Shown: one piece after another, positions 23,940 through 31,160 of the stretch
Position numbering within the stretch: position 1 is the stretch's first letter
Layout: the number at the start of each line of letters is the position of its first letter
Assembly (NCBI GenBank): GCA_947465645.1
Contig: CANIBQ010000017.1
Location: 1-64,000, forward strand
DNA length: 64,000 nucleotides
Origin: Acidobacteriota bacterium
GTDB lineage: Bacteria > Acidobacteriota > Vicinamibacteria > Vicinamibacterales > UBA2999
Direction of reading: 5' to 3'
The notes under the pieces: generated by a model
Seen by the model: only the letters and a program-made list of their open reading frames with translations
Database searches by the model: none
What the model was told of the DNA's origin: nothing
Translations under genes and position numbers: made by a program

Positions 23940-25319
23940 ATGGCGATTAAAACGCACGGCACGATGGCCGTCGACTGGGAGCAGCGGATCAATTTCGATC
24001 GGCTGCGAACCGAGCGGCTGGCGCGCATCAAGATGTTGCTGGCAAAGTCGGAGCTCGGAGCGATGCTCTGCTTCGACATGAACAACGTCCGCTACATCAC
24101 CTCCACCAACATCGGCACCTGGGCGCAGGACAAGATCAGCCGCTTCACGCTGCTGCCCCAGAACGACGAGCCGATCCTGTGGGACTTCGGATCCGCCGCG
24201 CGCCACCATCAGCAGAACTGCCCGTGGATGGGCGAGCGTTCGCGCCCCGGCATTCCCCTGATGCGCGGCGCCATGACGCCGGAGATGGGCCGCTCGGAGG
24301 ATGTCGCGAGAAAGATTCGCATCGAGCTCGAGGCCCGGGGGCTCCTCAAGGAGCCGCTCGGCGTCGACGTCGTCGAGCCGCCGATCATGTTCGCCCTCCA
24401 GAAGGAGGGCATCAACGTCGTCGACGGCCAGCAACTGATGTCGGACGCCAGGGAAATCAAGACGGTAGATGAGATCTCCCTCCTGACCCATGCTGCGGGC
24501 ATGGTCGATGCGGCCTACTACGACCTGTACAAGGCGATGAAGCCCGGGATGCGCGAGAACGAGGCGGTCGCCCTGGTCGCGCAGCGGCTCTACGAGATGG
24601 GCTCCGAGTACGTCGAGGGCGTGAACGCGATCTCCGGCGAGCGCTGCAGCCCGCACCCGCACATTTTCTCCGACCGGGCGATGCGGCCCGGCGACCCGGT
24701 GTACTACGACATCCTCCACTCGTACATGGGTTATCGCACCTGCTACTACCGCACCTTCGCGATCAGCTCCGCCCCGAGTGCTCTGGTCGAGGCGTACAAG
24801 CGCTGCCGCGATTACCTCGACGCGTCGATCGAGCTGATTCAGCCGGGCCGGACGACGGCCGAGATCGCGGCGGTGTGGCCGAAGGCGAAGGAGTTTGGCT
24901 TCCCAGACGAGGAAGCGGCATTCGCGCTGCAGATGGGCCACGGCATCGGCCTGGCGATCTGGGAAAAGCCGATGATCAGCCGGCTGGTCTCGCTCGATCA
25001 CCCGCACGAAATCAAGCCGGGCATGGTCTTCGCCCTCGAAACATTCTGGCCGTCCACCGACGGCTGGAGCGCGGCGCGCATCGAGGAAGAGATCGTGGTC
25101 ACGCCGACCGGGCACGAAGTCATCACCCGCTTCCCCGCCGAGCAACTGCTGATCGCCGGCGCACCGTTCGTGACCGTGAGCGGCACGCTGCCGACCGTTC
25201 GCGAGACCGAGGTGCCGCCGAACGAGCACGTGAAGGAGATGATCGCCGCCGCGGCCCGCGCTGAAGTCGGTGAGATGCCGAAGCCGGCGGCGAAGAAGCC
25301 GCAGAAGGTTGGCGCCTGA
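23940..25319 (+). CDS. M24 (creatinase/aminopeptidase P-like) fold protein with altered metal site
   Basis: 459 aa from the ATG at 23940, with GGAG 6 nt upstream; an upstream GTG would begin inside the inverted repeat. An N-terminal creatinase-like domain (about 20-170) precedes the pita-bread domain. Of the five usual metal ligands I see Asp257 (YYDILH), His334 (GHGIG), Glu367 (LETFW) and Glu382 (RIEEEIV), but the second Asp is Cys268 (GYRTCYYRTF) and the usual HExP is WEKP. It may therefore be a non-peptidase or use a different metal; the DMSP lyase DddP shows that this fold can do lyase chemistry. A C-terminal Ala/Lys/Pro tail ends the chain. It sits between E1 beta and E2 and overlaps the E2 start by 1 bp (TGATG). 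Confidence 0.75.
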   Translation: MAIKTHGTMAVDWEQRINFDRLRTERLARIKMLLAKSELGAMLCFDMNNVRYITSTNIGTWAQDKISRFTLLPQNDEPILWDFGSAARHHQQNCPWMGERSRPGIPLMRGAMTPEMGRSEDVARKIRIELEARGLLKEPLGVDVVEPPIMFALQKEGINVVDGQQLMSDAREIKTVDEISLLTHAAGMVDAAYYDLYKAMKPGMRENEAVALVAQRLYEMGSEYVEGVNAISGERCSPHPHIFSDRAMRPGDPVYYDILHSYMGYRTCYYRTFAISSAPSALVEAYKRCRDYLDASIELIQPGRTTAEIAAVWPKAKEFGFPDEEAAFALQMGHGIGLAIWEKPMISRLVSLDHPHEIKPGMVFALETFWPSTDGWSAARIEEEIVVTPTGHEVITRFPAEQLLIAGAPFVTVSGTLPTVRETEVPPNEHVKEMIAAAARAEVGEMPKPAAKKPQKVGA

Positions 25320-26491
25320 TGGCGGTGAGCGTCGTCATGCCTGCGCTCGAGATGGCGCAGGAAACGGGCAAGCTGGTCTCGTGGCTCAAGAAAGAAGGGG
25401 AGCAGGTCAAGAAAGGCGAGATGCTCCTCGAGGTCGAGACCGACAAGGCTGTGGTCGAGATAGAGGCCGCACAGGACGGCATACTCGGCGGCGTCACGGC
25501 GAAAGTCGGCGACGTCGTGCCGGTTGGCCAGACGATCGCCTGGCTCCTCAAGCCAGGCGAAACGCCGCCAGTCGCGTCGGCACCGACCCAGACCGGCCGT
25601 ACGGGCGCGCAGCCGACGGCTGCGGCGCCGACCGCCGCACCGAAGCCGGTCGCCGCGCCTTCTTCTGGATCGGCGCGGATTTCACCGAAGGCGCGCAAGC
25701 TCGCCGGCGAGCATGGCGTCGATATCAAGCAGGTCACCGGGACAGGCCCGGGCGGCGAAATTCTCGCCGAGGACATCCTGAAGGCCGCGCAGGGCGGCGG
25801 ACAGAAGCCGGCCGCGGCGTCCGGCGGCGAGGCGCTCAGCTCGATTGGCCGCATCATGGCCGAGCGGACGACGCAGAGCTGGACGACGGTGCCGCACTTC
25901 TTCGTGTCGCGTGAGGTCGACGCCACGGCGCTGAATGCCGCTCGCGCGAAGCAACTGCCATCGGTCGAGCAGTCACACAAGGTCAAGCTCACCCACACCG
26001 ACCTGATCGTGGCCGCTGTCGCTGCCGCGCTCAAGAAGCATCCGCGCATGAACGCCAGTTGGGACGGCGGCGGCATCCGCACGAATGCGGATATCAACGT
26101 CGCGCTGGCCATGGCGGTCGAGAACGCGGTGGTCACCGCGGTGATCCAGAACGCCGACAAGGCCTCGTCTGGTGAGCTGGCGGCACGGCGCCGCGAGCTT
26201 GCCGACCGTGCCGCCGCCAACAAGCTCCAGCCGGCCGACATCGGGGGCGCGACGTTCACGATCAGCAACCTGGGGATGTTCGCGGTTGACAGCTTCACGG
26301 CGATCATCGTGCCGCCGCAGGCCGGAATCCTCGCGGTCGGCGCGATTGCCGATCGCGTCGTGGCCGTCGACGGCAAGCCCAGCGTCCGGCCAATGCTGAC
26401 GCTGACGCTCTCCTCCGATCACCGCGTCGTCGACGGCGCCCGCGCCGCCGCATTCCTCAACGACGTCGTCGCAGCGCTGCAGTCGGCGTGA
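25319..26491 (+). CDS. Dihydrolipoamide acyltransferase, E2 component of the 2-oxoacid dehydrogenase complex
   Basis: 390 aa. One N-terminal lipoyl domain (about 1-78; lipoylation site Lys43 in ETDKAVVEI), an Ala/Pro/Thr-rich linker, a peripheral subunit-binding domain (ISPKARKLAGEHGVD, about 121-156), a second linker, and the catalytic domain ending in DHRVVDG with His368 and Asp372, the acyltransferase active site. It transfers the acyl group from E1 to CoA. The start ATG overlaps the TGA of the M24 gene. The single lipoyl domain and overall size fit acetoin- or branched-chain-type E2s as well as small pyruvate E2s. Confidence 0.92.
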   Translation: MAVSVVMPALEMAQETGKLVSWLKKEGEQVKKGEMLLEVETDKAVVEIEAAQDGILGGVTAKVGDVVPVGQTIAWLLKPGETPPVASAPTQTGRTGAQPTAAAPTAAPKPVAAPSSGSARISPKARKLAGEHGVDIKQVTGTGPGGEILAEDILKAAQGGGQKPAAASGGEALSSIGRIMAERTTQSWTTVPHFFVSREVDATALNAARAKQLPSVEQSHKVKLTHTDLIVAAVAAALKKHPRMNASWDGGGIRTNADINVALAMAVENAVVTAVIQNADKASSGELAARRRELADRAAANKLQPADIGGATFTISNLGMFAVDSFTAIIVPPQAGILAVGAIADRVVAVDGKPSVRPMLTLTLSSDHRVVDGARAAAFLNDVVAALQSA

Positions 26492-26526
26492 AGCACGAGG
26501 GGCGGGCCTTGCGAGGGTTCGCCCCT

Positions 26527-26532
26527 TATAAT
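26527..26532 (+). promoter_or_regulatory. Candidate -10 box (TATAAT) for the acylating aldehyde dehydrogenase
   Basis: A perfect TATAAT lies 30 bp before the ATG at 26562, in the 70-bp gap after the E2 gene; no good -35 is seen at the right distance. A GC-rich partial inverted repeat (GAGGGGCG ... CGCCCCTT) directly precedes it. GAGGAA serves as ribosome binding site. It suggests the aldehyde dehydrogenase can also be transcribed separately from E1/E2. Confidence 0.35.
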
Positions 26533-26561
26533 GGAGGGTCTCCATACTTCACGAGGAACCC

Positions 26562-27959
26562 ATGAGCAGCCACTGCATCCCCGAAGCTCCGGTCATCGCC
26601 GATCTCGACGTCAAACAGCTTGTCAGCAACGCGCGCGCGGCGCAGGCGACGTTCGAATCGTTTTCCCAGGAGCAGGTCGACGCCATCGTCAAAGGCATTG
26701 CGAAGTACGTCTACGACAATGCCGACATGCTGGCCCAGATGGCGGTCGAGGAGACGGGGATCGGCGTGTACGTGGACAAGATCCTCAAGAACAAGGGGAA
26801 AGCCCGTGCCATCTGGAACAACCTGAAGAACAAGAAGTCGCGCGGCATCATCGGTGAGGACGCGGAGACCAACATGGTGTTCGTGGCCAAGCCCATGGGC
26901 GTCGTCGGCGCGGTCACGCCGGTTACGAACCCGATCGTCACCCCGATGTGCAACGGCATGTTCGCCCTCAAGGCGGGCAACGCCGTGATCTTCGCGCCCC
27001 ACCCGAAGGCCGAGAAGTGCACCGCGTTCCTGACCGACGCATTCATGACCATCGTCAAGGCGAACGGCGGGCCGGACCACCTGATCCAGACAATCGTCAA
27101 CGGTTCCGTGGAAAAGACGCAGGAACTGATGAAGGCGGTTGACGTGGTGGTCGCGACCGGCGGCGCCGCGATGGTGAAGTCGGCGTATTCCTCCGGCAAG
27201 CCCTCATTCGGCGTGGGAGCGGGCAACGTTCCCGTCATCATCGATCGCGACGTGAACCTCCGCGACGCCGTCGACAAGATCGTCACCGGCGCCTCGTTCG
27301 ACAACGGCATCATCTGCTCGCACGAACAGTTCGTGCTCGCTCCAGAGGAGTCGTACGACGAGACGTTGCAGCTGTTCGAAGCCACCGGCAAGGTCTGGTT
27401 CACCGCCGACGAGGCGCAGATTCAGAAACTGCGCGAGGTCGTGTTCCCGGGCGGTCATCTGAACAAGGATGTCGTCGGCAAGTCGGCGAGGGCGATCGGC
27501 GCCATGGCGGGCATCGACGTTCCGGAAAGCGCCCGGCTGATTCTGCTGCCGGCCAAGGGGGCCGGGACCGACGATGTGCTGGCAAAGGAAAAACTCTGTC
27601 CGGTGATCGCGATCCTGCCCTACAAGACGTTCCAGGATGCGGTGCAGAAGGCGAAGGCCAACCTGCTGATGGAGGGCGCGGGGCACTCAGCCGCTTTACA
27701 CTCCGACAACGAAGCCCACATCCGATCGGCCGGCGTGGAACTGCCCATCAGCCGTCTGGTGGTGAATCAGGCGAGCTCACTGACCGCGGGAGGGTCGCTG
27801 ACCAACGGGTTCGCCCCCACGACCACGCTCGGCTGCGGCTCCTGGGGAGGCAATTCGATTTCGGAGAACCTCGACTACAAGCACCTGATGAACGTGTCGC
27901 GCATCGGCAAGGTCATCACGGGCAAGAAGGTCCCGACCGACGAAGAAATCTGGGCATGA
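26562..27959 (+). CDS. CoA-acylating aldehyde dehydrogenase (EutE/AdhE-N/SauS-like)
   Basis: 465 aa, the length of CoA-acylating aldehyde dehydrogenases. The catalytic Cys252 lies in NGIICSHEQ, the form typical of acylating enzymes (AdhE N-domain, succinic-semialdehyde and sulfoacetaldehyde dehydrogenases) rather than GQRC of hydrolytic ones. Other motifs: GVVGAVTPVTNPIVTP, PHPKAEKC, ATGGAAMVKSAYSSGKP, GVGAGNVPVIID. It would convert an aldehyde plus CoA and NAD(P) to acyl-CoA. There is no Glu general base motif of the ELGGK type, as expected for the family. It follows E2 by 70 bp; its TGA overlaps the ATG of a 32-codon ORF. The physiological aldehyde is unknown. Confidence 0.85.
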   Translation: MSSHCIPEAPVIADLDVKQLVSNARAAQATFESFSQEQVDAIVKGIAKYVYDNADMLAQMAVEETGIGVYVDKILKNKGKARAIWNNLKNKKSRGIIGEDAETNMVFVAKPMGVVGAVTPVTNPIVTPMCNGMFALKAGNAVIFAPHPKAEKCTAFLTDAFMTIVKANGGPDHLIQTIVNGSVEKTQELMKAVDVVVATGGAAMVKSAYSSGKPSFGVGAGNVPVIIDRDVNLRDAVDKIVTGASFDNGIICSHEQFVLAPEESYDETLQLFEATGKVWFTADEAQIQKLREVVFPGGHLNKDVVGKSARAIGAMAGIDVPESARLILLPAKGAGTDDVLAKEKLCPVIAILPYKTFQDAVQKAKANLLMEGAGHSAALHSDNEAHIRSAGVELPISRLVVNQASSLTAGGSLTNGFAPTTTLGCGSWGGNSISENLDYKHLMNVSRIGKVITGKKVPTDEEIWA

Positions 27960-28054
27960 TTGCCTACGTGGGGGGCACTGATTCCGACCTCGCGCTCTTC
28001 GTCGAATCCAATCCGGCGCTCTGCGTGAGCGCCTTCCCCGCGCAGGACGACTGA
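27956..28054 (+). CDS. 32-codon ORF coupled to the aldehyde dehydrogenase (ATGA)
   Basis: The ATG at 27956-27958 overlaps the TGA of the aldehyde dehydrogenase gene; the ORF stops at 28052-28054. The peptide begins MIAYVGGTDSDLALF and ends VSAFPAQDD and is acidic. It is the second micro-ORF in this operon to begin exactly at an ATGA junction. It could be expressed by termination-reinitiation; it could equally be chance. No family recognised. Confidence 0.35.
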   Translation: MIAYVGGTDSDLALFVESNPALCVSAFPAQDD

Positions 28055-28131
28055 CGTCTACGATTCAACACCTACCGCCGGTCGCCATCGAAGGCCCTCC
28101 GTCGAGCAACTCGGGTGGTCCCGATCACCCC

Positions 28132-28707
28132 ATGCGCATCGCGACGCGGCGGGCGGCCGGCCTCGACGCAGGCGGATGGACGCCCGAGCTGCGCGGCCAG
28201 GTCGCGAGCACCTTCGACGACCTCGCTGAGGAGTGGCACGCGCGAATGTCGCCGCAGCGAATGGGCGTGGTCATGGATGCGCTCGTGCGCGGCCTCGACC
28301 CGAGCGGTCACTCCACCGGTCTCGCGGTGGAGATCGGCAGCGGCATCGGCGCCTATTCGACGCTGATTGCGCAGCGCTTCGCCACGGCTCTGGCCGTCGA
28401 CCTCTCCCTTGAAATGTTGCGACGAGCGCCCGTCGGCCCCTCCCGTCGCGTGCGGGCCGACGCCGCGGCGCTGCCATTGGGCGATGCATCCGCCGCGGCC
28501 GTCGTGCTGATCAACGCGTTCCTGTTTCCTGCGGAAGTCGATCGCGTCCTGTCACCCGGCGGCACGCTGGTGTGGGTCAACTGCAGTGGTGAACAGACGC
28601 CGATCTATTTGTCGGCGGACGACCTTCTGTCGGTGCTGCCAGGAGAATGGACGGGCACCGCGAGTCGCGCGGGCCAGGGTCACTGGTGCGTGCTTCGGCG
28701 GGTGTGA
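28132..28707 (+). CDS. Class I SAM-dependent methyltransferase
   Basis: 191 aa. Motif I AVEIGSGIGAYSTLIAQRF, an acidic end of strand 2 (LAVDLSLEML), motif II-like RADAAALPLGD followed by AAVVLINAFLF and a post-motif LSPGGTLVWVN show the UbiE-like SAM-binding fold. It is shorter than most family members, with a truncated N-terminal cap and little after the core. No Shine-Dalgarno is visible before the ATG at 28132, and no other usual start codon occurs between the previous ORF and it in this frame, so the start is uncertain. Substrate unknown; it follows the aldehyde dehydrogenase operon by about 80-170 bp. Confidence 0.7.
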   Translation: MRIATRRAAGLDAGGWTPELRGQVASTFDDLAEEWHARMSPQRMGVVMDALVRGLDPSGHSTGLAVEIGSGIGAYSTLIAQRFATALAVDLSLEMLRRAPVGPSRRVRADAAALPLGDASAAAVVLINAFLFPAEVDRVLSPGGTLVWVNCSGEQTPIYLSADDLLSVLPGEWTGTASRAGQGHWCVLRRV

Positions 28708-28726
28708 CGCGCGGCTGAACCAGCGA

Positions 28727-29056
28727 TCAGTCCGCCAGCGTCACGTATCCACGCTGCAGCGCGTGCTCGAGCGCCGCGAACCCTTCGACGGCCTCGTGAT
28801 ACGCCTCGCGCAGCGTTTTCAGTTCGAGCGCGGCGTCAGTCGCCACCTGCTCGCCGATCGAGTCTTCGCCGAGTCTCAGCACGCACCCCAGATAGCGTCC
28901 TCGCAGGTGGGCGACCATGCGGGCGACGCTGGTGAACGCATTACGGGTGATGGCCCCGGTGGAGGCACTGATCAACTCGTGGTTCACCTCGCGAATCGTC
29001 ATCTCCAGTTCATGGTGGAGGCGACGAGTGGCGGCTTCGTCGGGCGGCAATAACAT
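28727..29056 (-). CDS. Small helical protein of unknown function
   Basis: 109 aa, predicted almost wholly alpha-helical (LHHELEMTIREVNHEL, FTSVARMVAHLRGRYLG, LKTLREAYHEAVEGFAALEHAL), without signal peptide or membrane segment; possibly a four-helix bundle. I do not recognise the family. No clear Shine-Dalgarno is seen before the ATG at 29056. It lies 19 bp from the convergent methyltransferase stop and 57 bp from the MFS stop on the same strand. Confidence 0.5.
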   Translation of the reverse strand: MLLPPDEAATRRLHHELEMTIREVNHELISASTGAITRNAFTSVARMVAHLRGRYLGCVLRLGEDSIGEQVATDAALELKTLREAYHEAVEGFAALEHALQRGYVTLAD

Positions 29057-29113
29057 CTACCGTGATAATCGGCAGTCCGTGTGGGAACTTCACTCCACCC
29101 GGGGTGAACGGCC

Positions 29114-30382
29114 TCAGGCTTCGAGCGGCTGGCCGCTTCTGTCGGGGAGCGTGAAGATCAGCAAGGCGCCCAGCAGGAAGAACGCCGACGTCACGCCGAG
29201 CGCCAGCCCGATCCCGATTCCCGGCAGGGTGGCGATGGCTCCGATGGTGTACGGCGCGATGGCGCCGGCCATCCTGCCGATGTTGTAGGTCGTCCCCTGT
29301 CCCGTGGCGCGCACGGCCGCCGGAAACTGCTCCGCGACCAGGCTGCCGAAGACGCTGAAGTAGCCGTGCCCGAAGTAGCCGAGCACCGGCCCGAGCAGCA
29401 TCAGCGTGATGGGGCTGCGCGCCATCTGCCCGTAGATCGGCACCAGCACGGCGGCGCCGAGCATGAAGAGGACGAACGTGCGCCGCCGTCCGAGGCGATC
29501 GGCGATGAAACCGAACGTGAGGTAGCCGAGATACGCGCCGACCTGCACGGGGATGATCCAGCCGAGCGAGCCGACGACGCCCATGCCGGCCCCGCCCTGG
29601 TCGATCGGACGCGCGAGGAATGCCGGCAGCCAGAAGAAGATGCCCCAGTACGCGAACTGCACCGTCGATCCGAGGAGGATGATGAGGATCGCGCGCCCGG
29701 CGAGGCGGGTGCCGAAGATCACCTTGAAGGGATTCACGCGGGCGGCTTCGGCATTGCGCCGCTGCCAGGCGTCCGGCTCGCGCACGTAGCGGCGGATCCA
29801 GAGCGTGAAGACTGCGGGGAATACGCCGACGACGAAGAGCCACCGCCACTGCTCCGCGGTCGCACCGGGCGCGCCGAGGATCAGCGCCGCCAGGACGGCG
29901 GCGAAGATGTAGCCGATCGCCCACCCCGACTGCATGATGCTGATGGCCTTGTTGCGGTGCGCCGCCGGCCAGGTTTCACTGACCAGCACCGCGCCCGACG
30001 CCCACTCGCCGCCCATCCCGATGCCGAGCAGCGCGCGCCACATCATCAACTGAATCACGCTTTGCGAGGTGGCGGCGCCGAGCGACGCCACCGAAAAGAC
30101 CACGATCGTCCCCATGAGCGCGCGCGTGCGCCCGAGACGATCCGCGAGATAGCCGAAGAGGATGCCGCCGACCCCCGACATGACCAGCGTGACGGTGCCG
30201 AGCATGCCGGCGGTGGCGTCGTTGAATCCGAAGTAGGTCCTCAACTGACCGATGGCCATCGCGTAGAGCATGAAGTCCATCGCGTCGAGCATCCAGCCGG
30301 CCTTGGCGGCCGCGAGCACGCGCCACTGGTCGCGCGTGATCGTGCGGTACCAAGGAACGGCTGAAGAGACGGTCGTCGACAC
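29114..30382 (-). CDS. MFS transporter (organic/aromatic acid symporter-like)
   Basis: 422 aa, 12 likely membrane helices. The MFS signature between helices 2 and 3 (GYLADRLGRTRALMG) and its second-half counterpart (GFIADRLGRRRTFVLF) are both present, along with DAMDFMLYAMA in helix 1 and GMGGEWASGAVLVSE in helix 4, as in sialate/aromatic-acid/metabolite symporters. Translation starts at a GTG (30382-30380) overlapping the TAG of the peroxiredoxin gene, so the two genes are coupled. The substrate cannot be named from sequence. Confidence 0.85.
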   Translation of the reverse strand: MSTTVSSAVPWYRTITRDQWRVLAAAKAGWMLDAMDFMLYAMAIGQLRTYFGFNDATAGMLGTVTLVMSGVGGILFGYLADRLGRTRALMGTIVVFSVASLGAATSQSVIQLMMWRALLGIGMGGEWASGAVLVSETWPAAHRNKAISIMQSGWAIGYIFAAVLAALILGAPGATAEQWRWLFVVGVFPAVFTLWIRRYVREPDAWQRRNAEAARVNPFKVIFGTRLAGRAILIILLGSTVQFAYWGIFFWLPAFLARPIDQGGAGMGVVGSLGWIIPVQVGAYLGYLTFGFIADRLGRRRTFVLFMLGAAVLVPIYGQMARSPITLMLLGPVLGYFGHGYFSVFGSLVAEQFPAAVRATGQGTTYNIGRMAGAIAPYTIGAIATLPGIGIGLALGVTSAFFLLGALLIFTLPDRSGQPLEA

Positions 30383-31041
30383 TACTTCGGCTGGGGAACG
30401 ATTCTGATGTACGGCTTCGGCGCCTTCCAGCCCTGCGGGTATACCTTCTTGGCGTCCTCGTCGGAGACGGAGCCGGCGATGATCACGTCCTCGCCCTGCT
30501 TCCAGTTCACCGGCGTGGAGACCTTGTGCTTGGCTGTGAGCTGCAGCGAGTCGATCACCCGTAGCACCTCGTCGAAGTTACGGCCGGTCGTCATCGGATA
30601 CATGATGACGAGCTTGACCTTCTTGTCTGGACCGATCACGAACACGTTGCGCACGGTCTGGTTGTCGGCCGCCGTCCGGCCTTCACTGGTGCCGCTCAGC
30701 GCAGCCGGCAGCATGCCGTACGCTTTCGAAACCGCCAAGTCGGTATCGCCGATCATCGGGAAATTCGGCGCGTGCCCCTGCGTTTCCTTGATGTCGTTCG
30801 CCCAGCTCGCGTGCTTGTCGACGGGGTCGACGCTGAGTCCGATCACTTTGACGTTGCGCTTGTCGAACTCGGGCTTGAGCTTGGCCATGTACCCGAGCTC
30901 GGTCGTGCACACCGGCGTAAAGTCCTTGGGATGCGAGAAGAGCACCCCCCACGAATCGCCGAGCCACTGATGAAAGCGGAGCTTGCCCTCCGTCGTCTCG
31001 ACTTCAAAATCTGGAGCGGTATCACCTAGCTGAAGCGCCAT
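30382..31041 (-). CDS. 1-Cys (Prx6-type) peroxiredoxin
   Basis: 219 aa, full length for the Prx6 class. The peroxidatic Cys45 is in DFTPVCTTELG, and the family's C-terminal dimerisation segment (VNWKQGEDVIIAGSV) is present; no resolving Cys is seen. It reduces hydroperoxides in the cytoplasm. It is followed with 1-bp overlap by an MFS transporter. Its 5' leader contains the 31061-31157 heptamer inverted repeat, which separates it from the two-component genes and may influence its expression. Confidence 0.92.
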   Translation of the reverse strand: MALQLGDTAPDFEVETTEGKLRFHQWLGDSWGVLFSHPKDFTPVCTTELGYMAKLKPEFDKRNVKVIGLSVDPVDKHASWANDIKETQGHAPNFPMIGDTDLAVSKAYGMLPAALSGTSEGRTAADNQTVRNVFVIGPDKKVKLVIMYPMTTGRNFDEVLRVIDSLQLTAKHKVSTPVNWKQGEDVIIAGSVSDEDAKKVYPQGWKAPKPYIRIVPQPK

Positions 31042-31060
31042 GAAATCCTCCTGGACAGAG

Positions 31061-31157
31061 TTGTCAGTTGTCAGTTGTCAGTTGTCGGTTGTCAGAAAAG
31101 CCCCGGGCCAACTCGTTGCGCTCTGACAACTGACAACCGACAACTGACAACCGACAC
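31061..31157. repeat. Inverted array of TTGTCAG/TTGTCGG heptamers
   Basis: The left arm (31061-31096) is five tandem heptamers TTGTCAG or TTGTCGG; the right arm (31122-31156) is the same array in reverse complement, around a 25-nt centre. The arms pair over about 35 bp with three A/G differences. It lies between the histidine kinase stop (31161) and the peroxiredoxin start (31041), all minus strand, so it is both the tail of one message and the leader of the next. Confidence 0.75.
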
Positions 31158-31160
31158 AGC

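Noticed and set aside
23940..25319. DMSP lyase DddP
   Set aside because: Only the M24 fold is shared; the metal ligands differ (Cys268) and the neighbourhood is a 2-oxoacid dehydrogenase operon.
31061..31157. CRISPR array
   Set aside because: Units are contiguous 7-mers without spacers and arranged as an inverted pair; no cas genes nearby.
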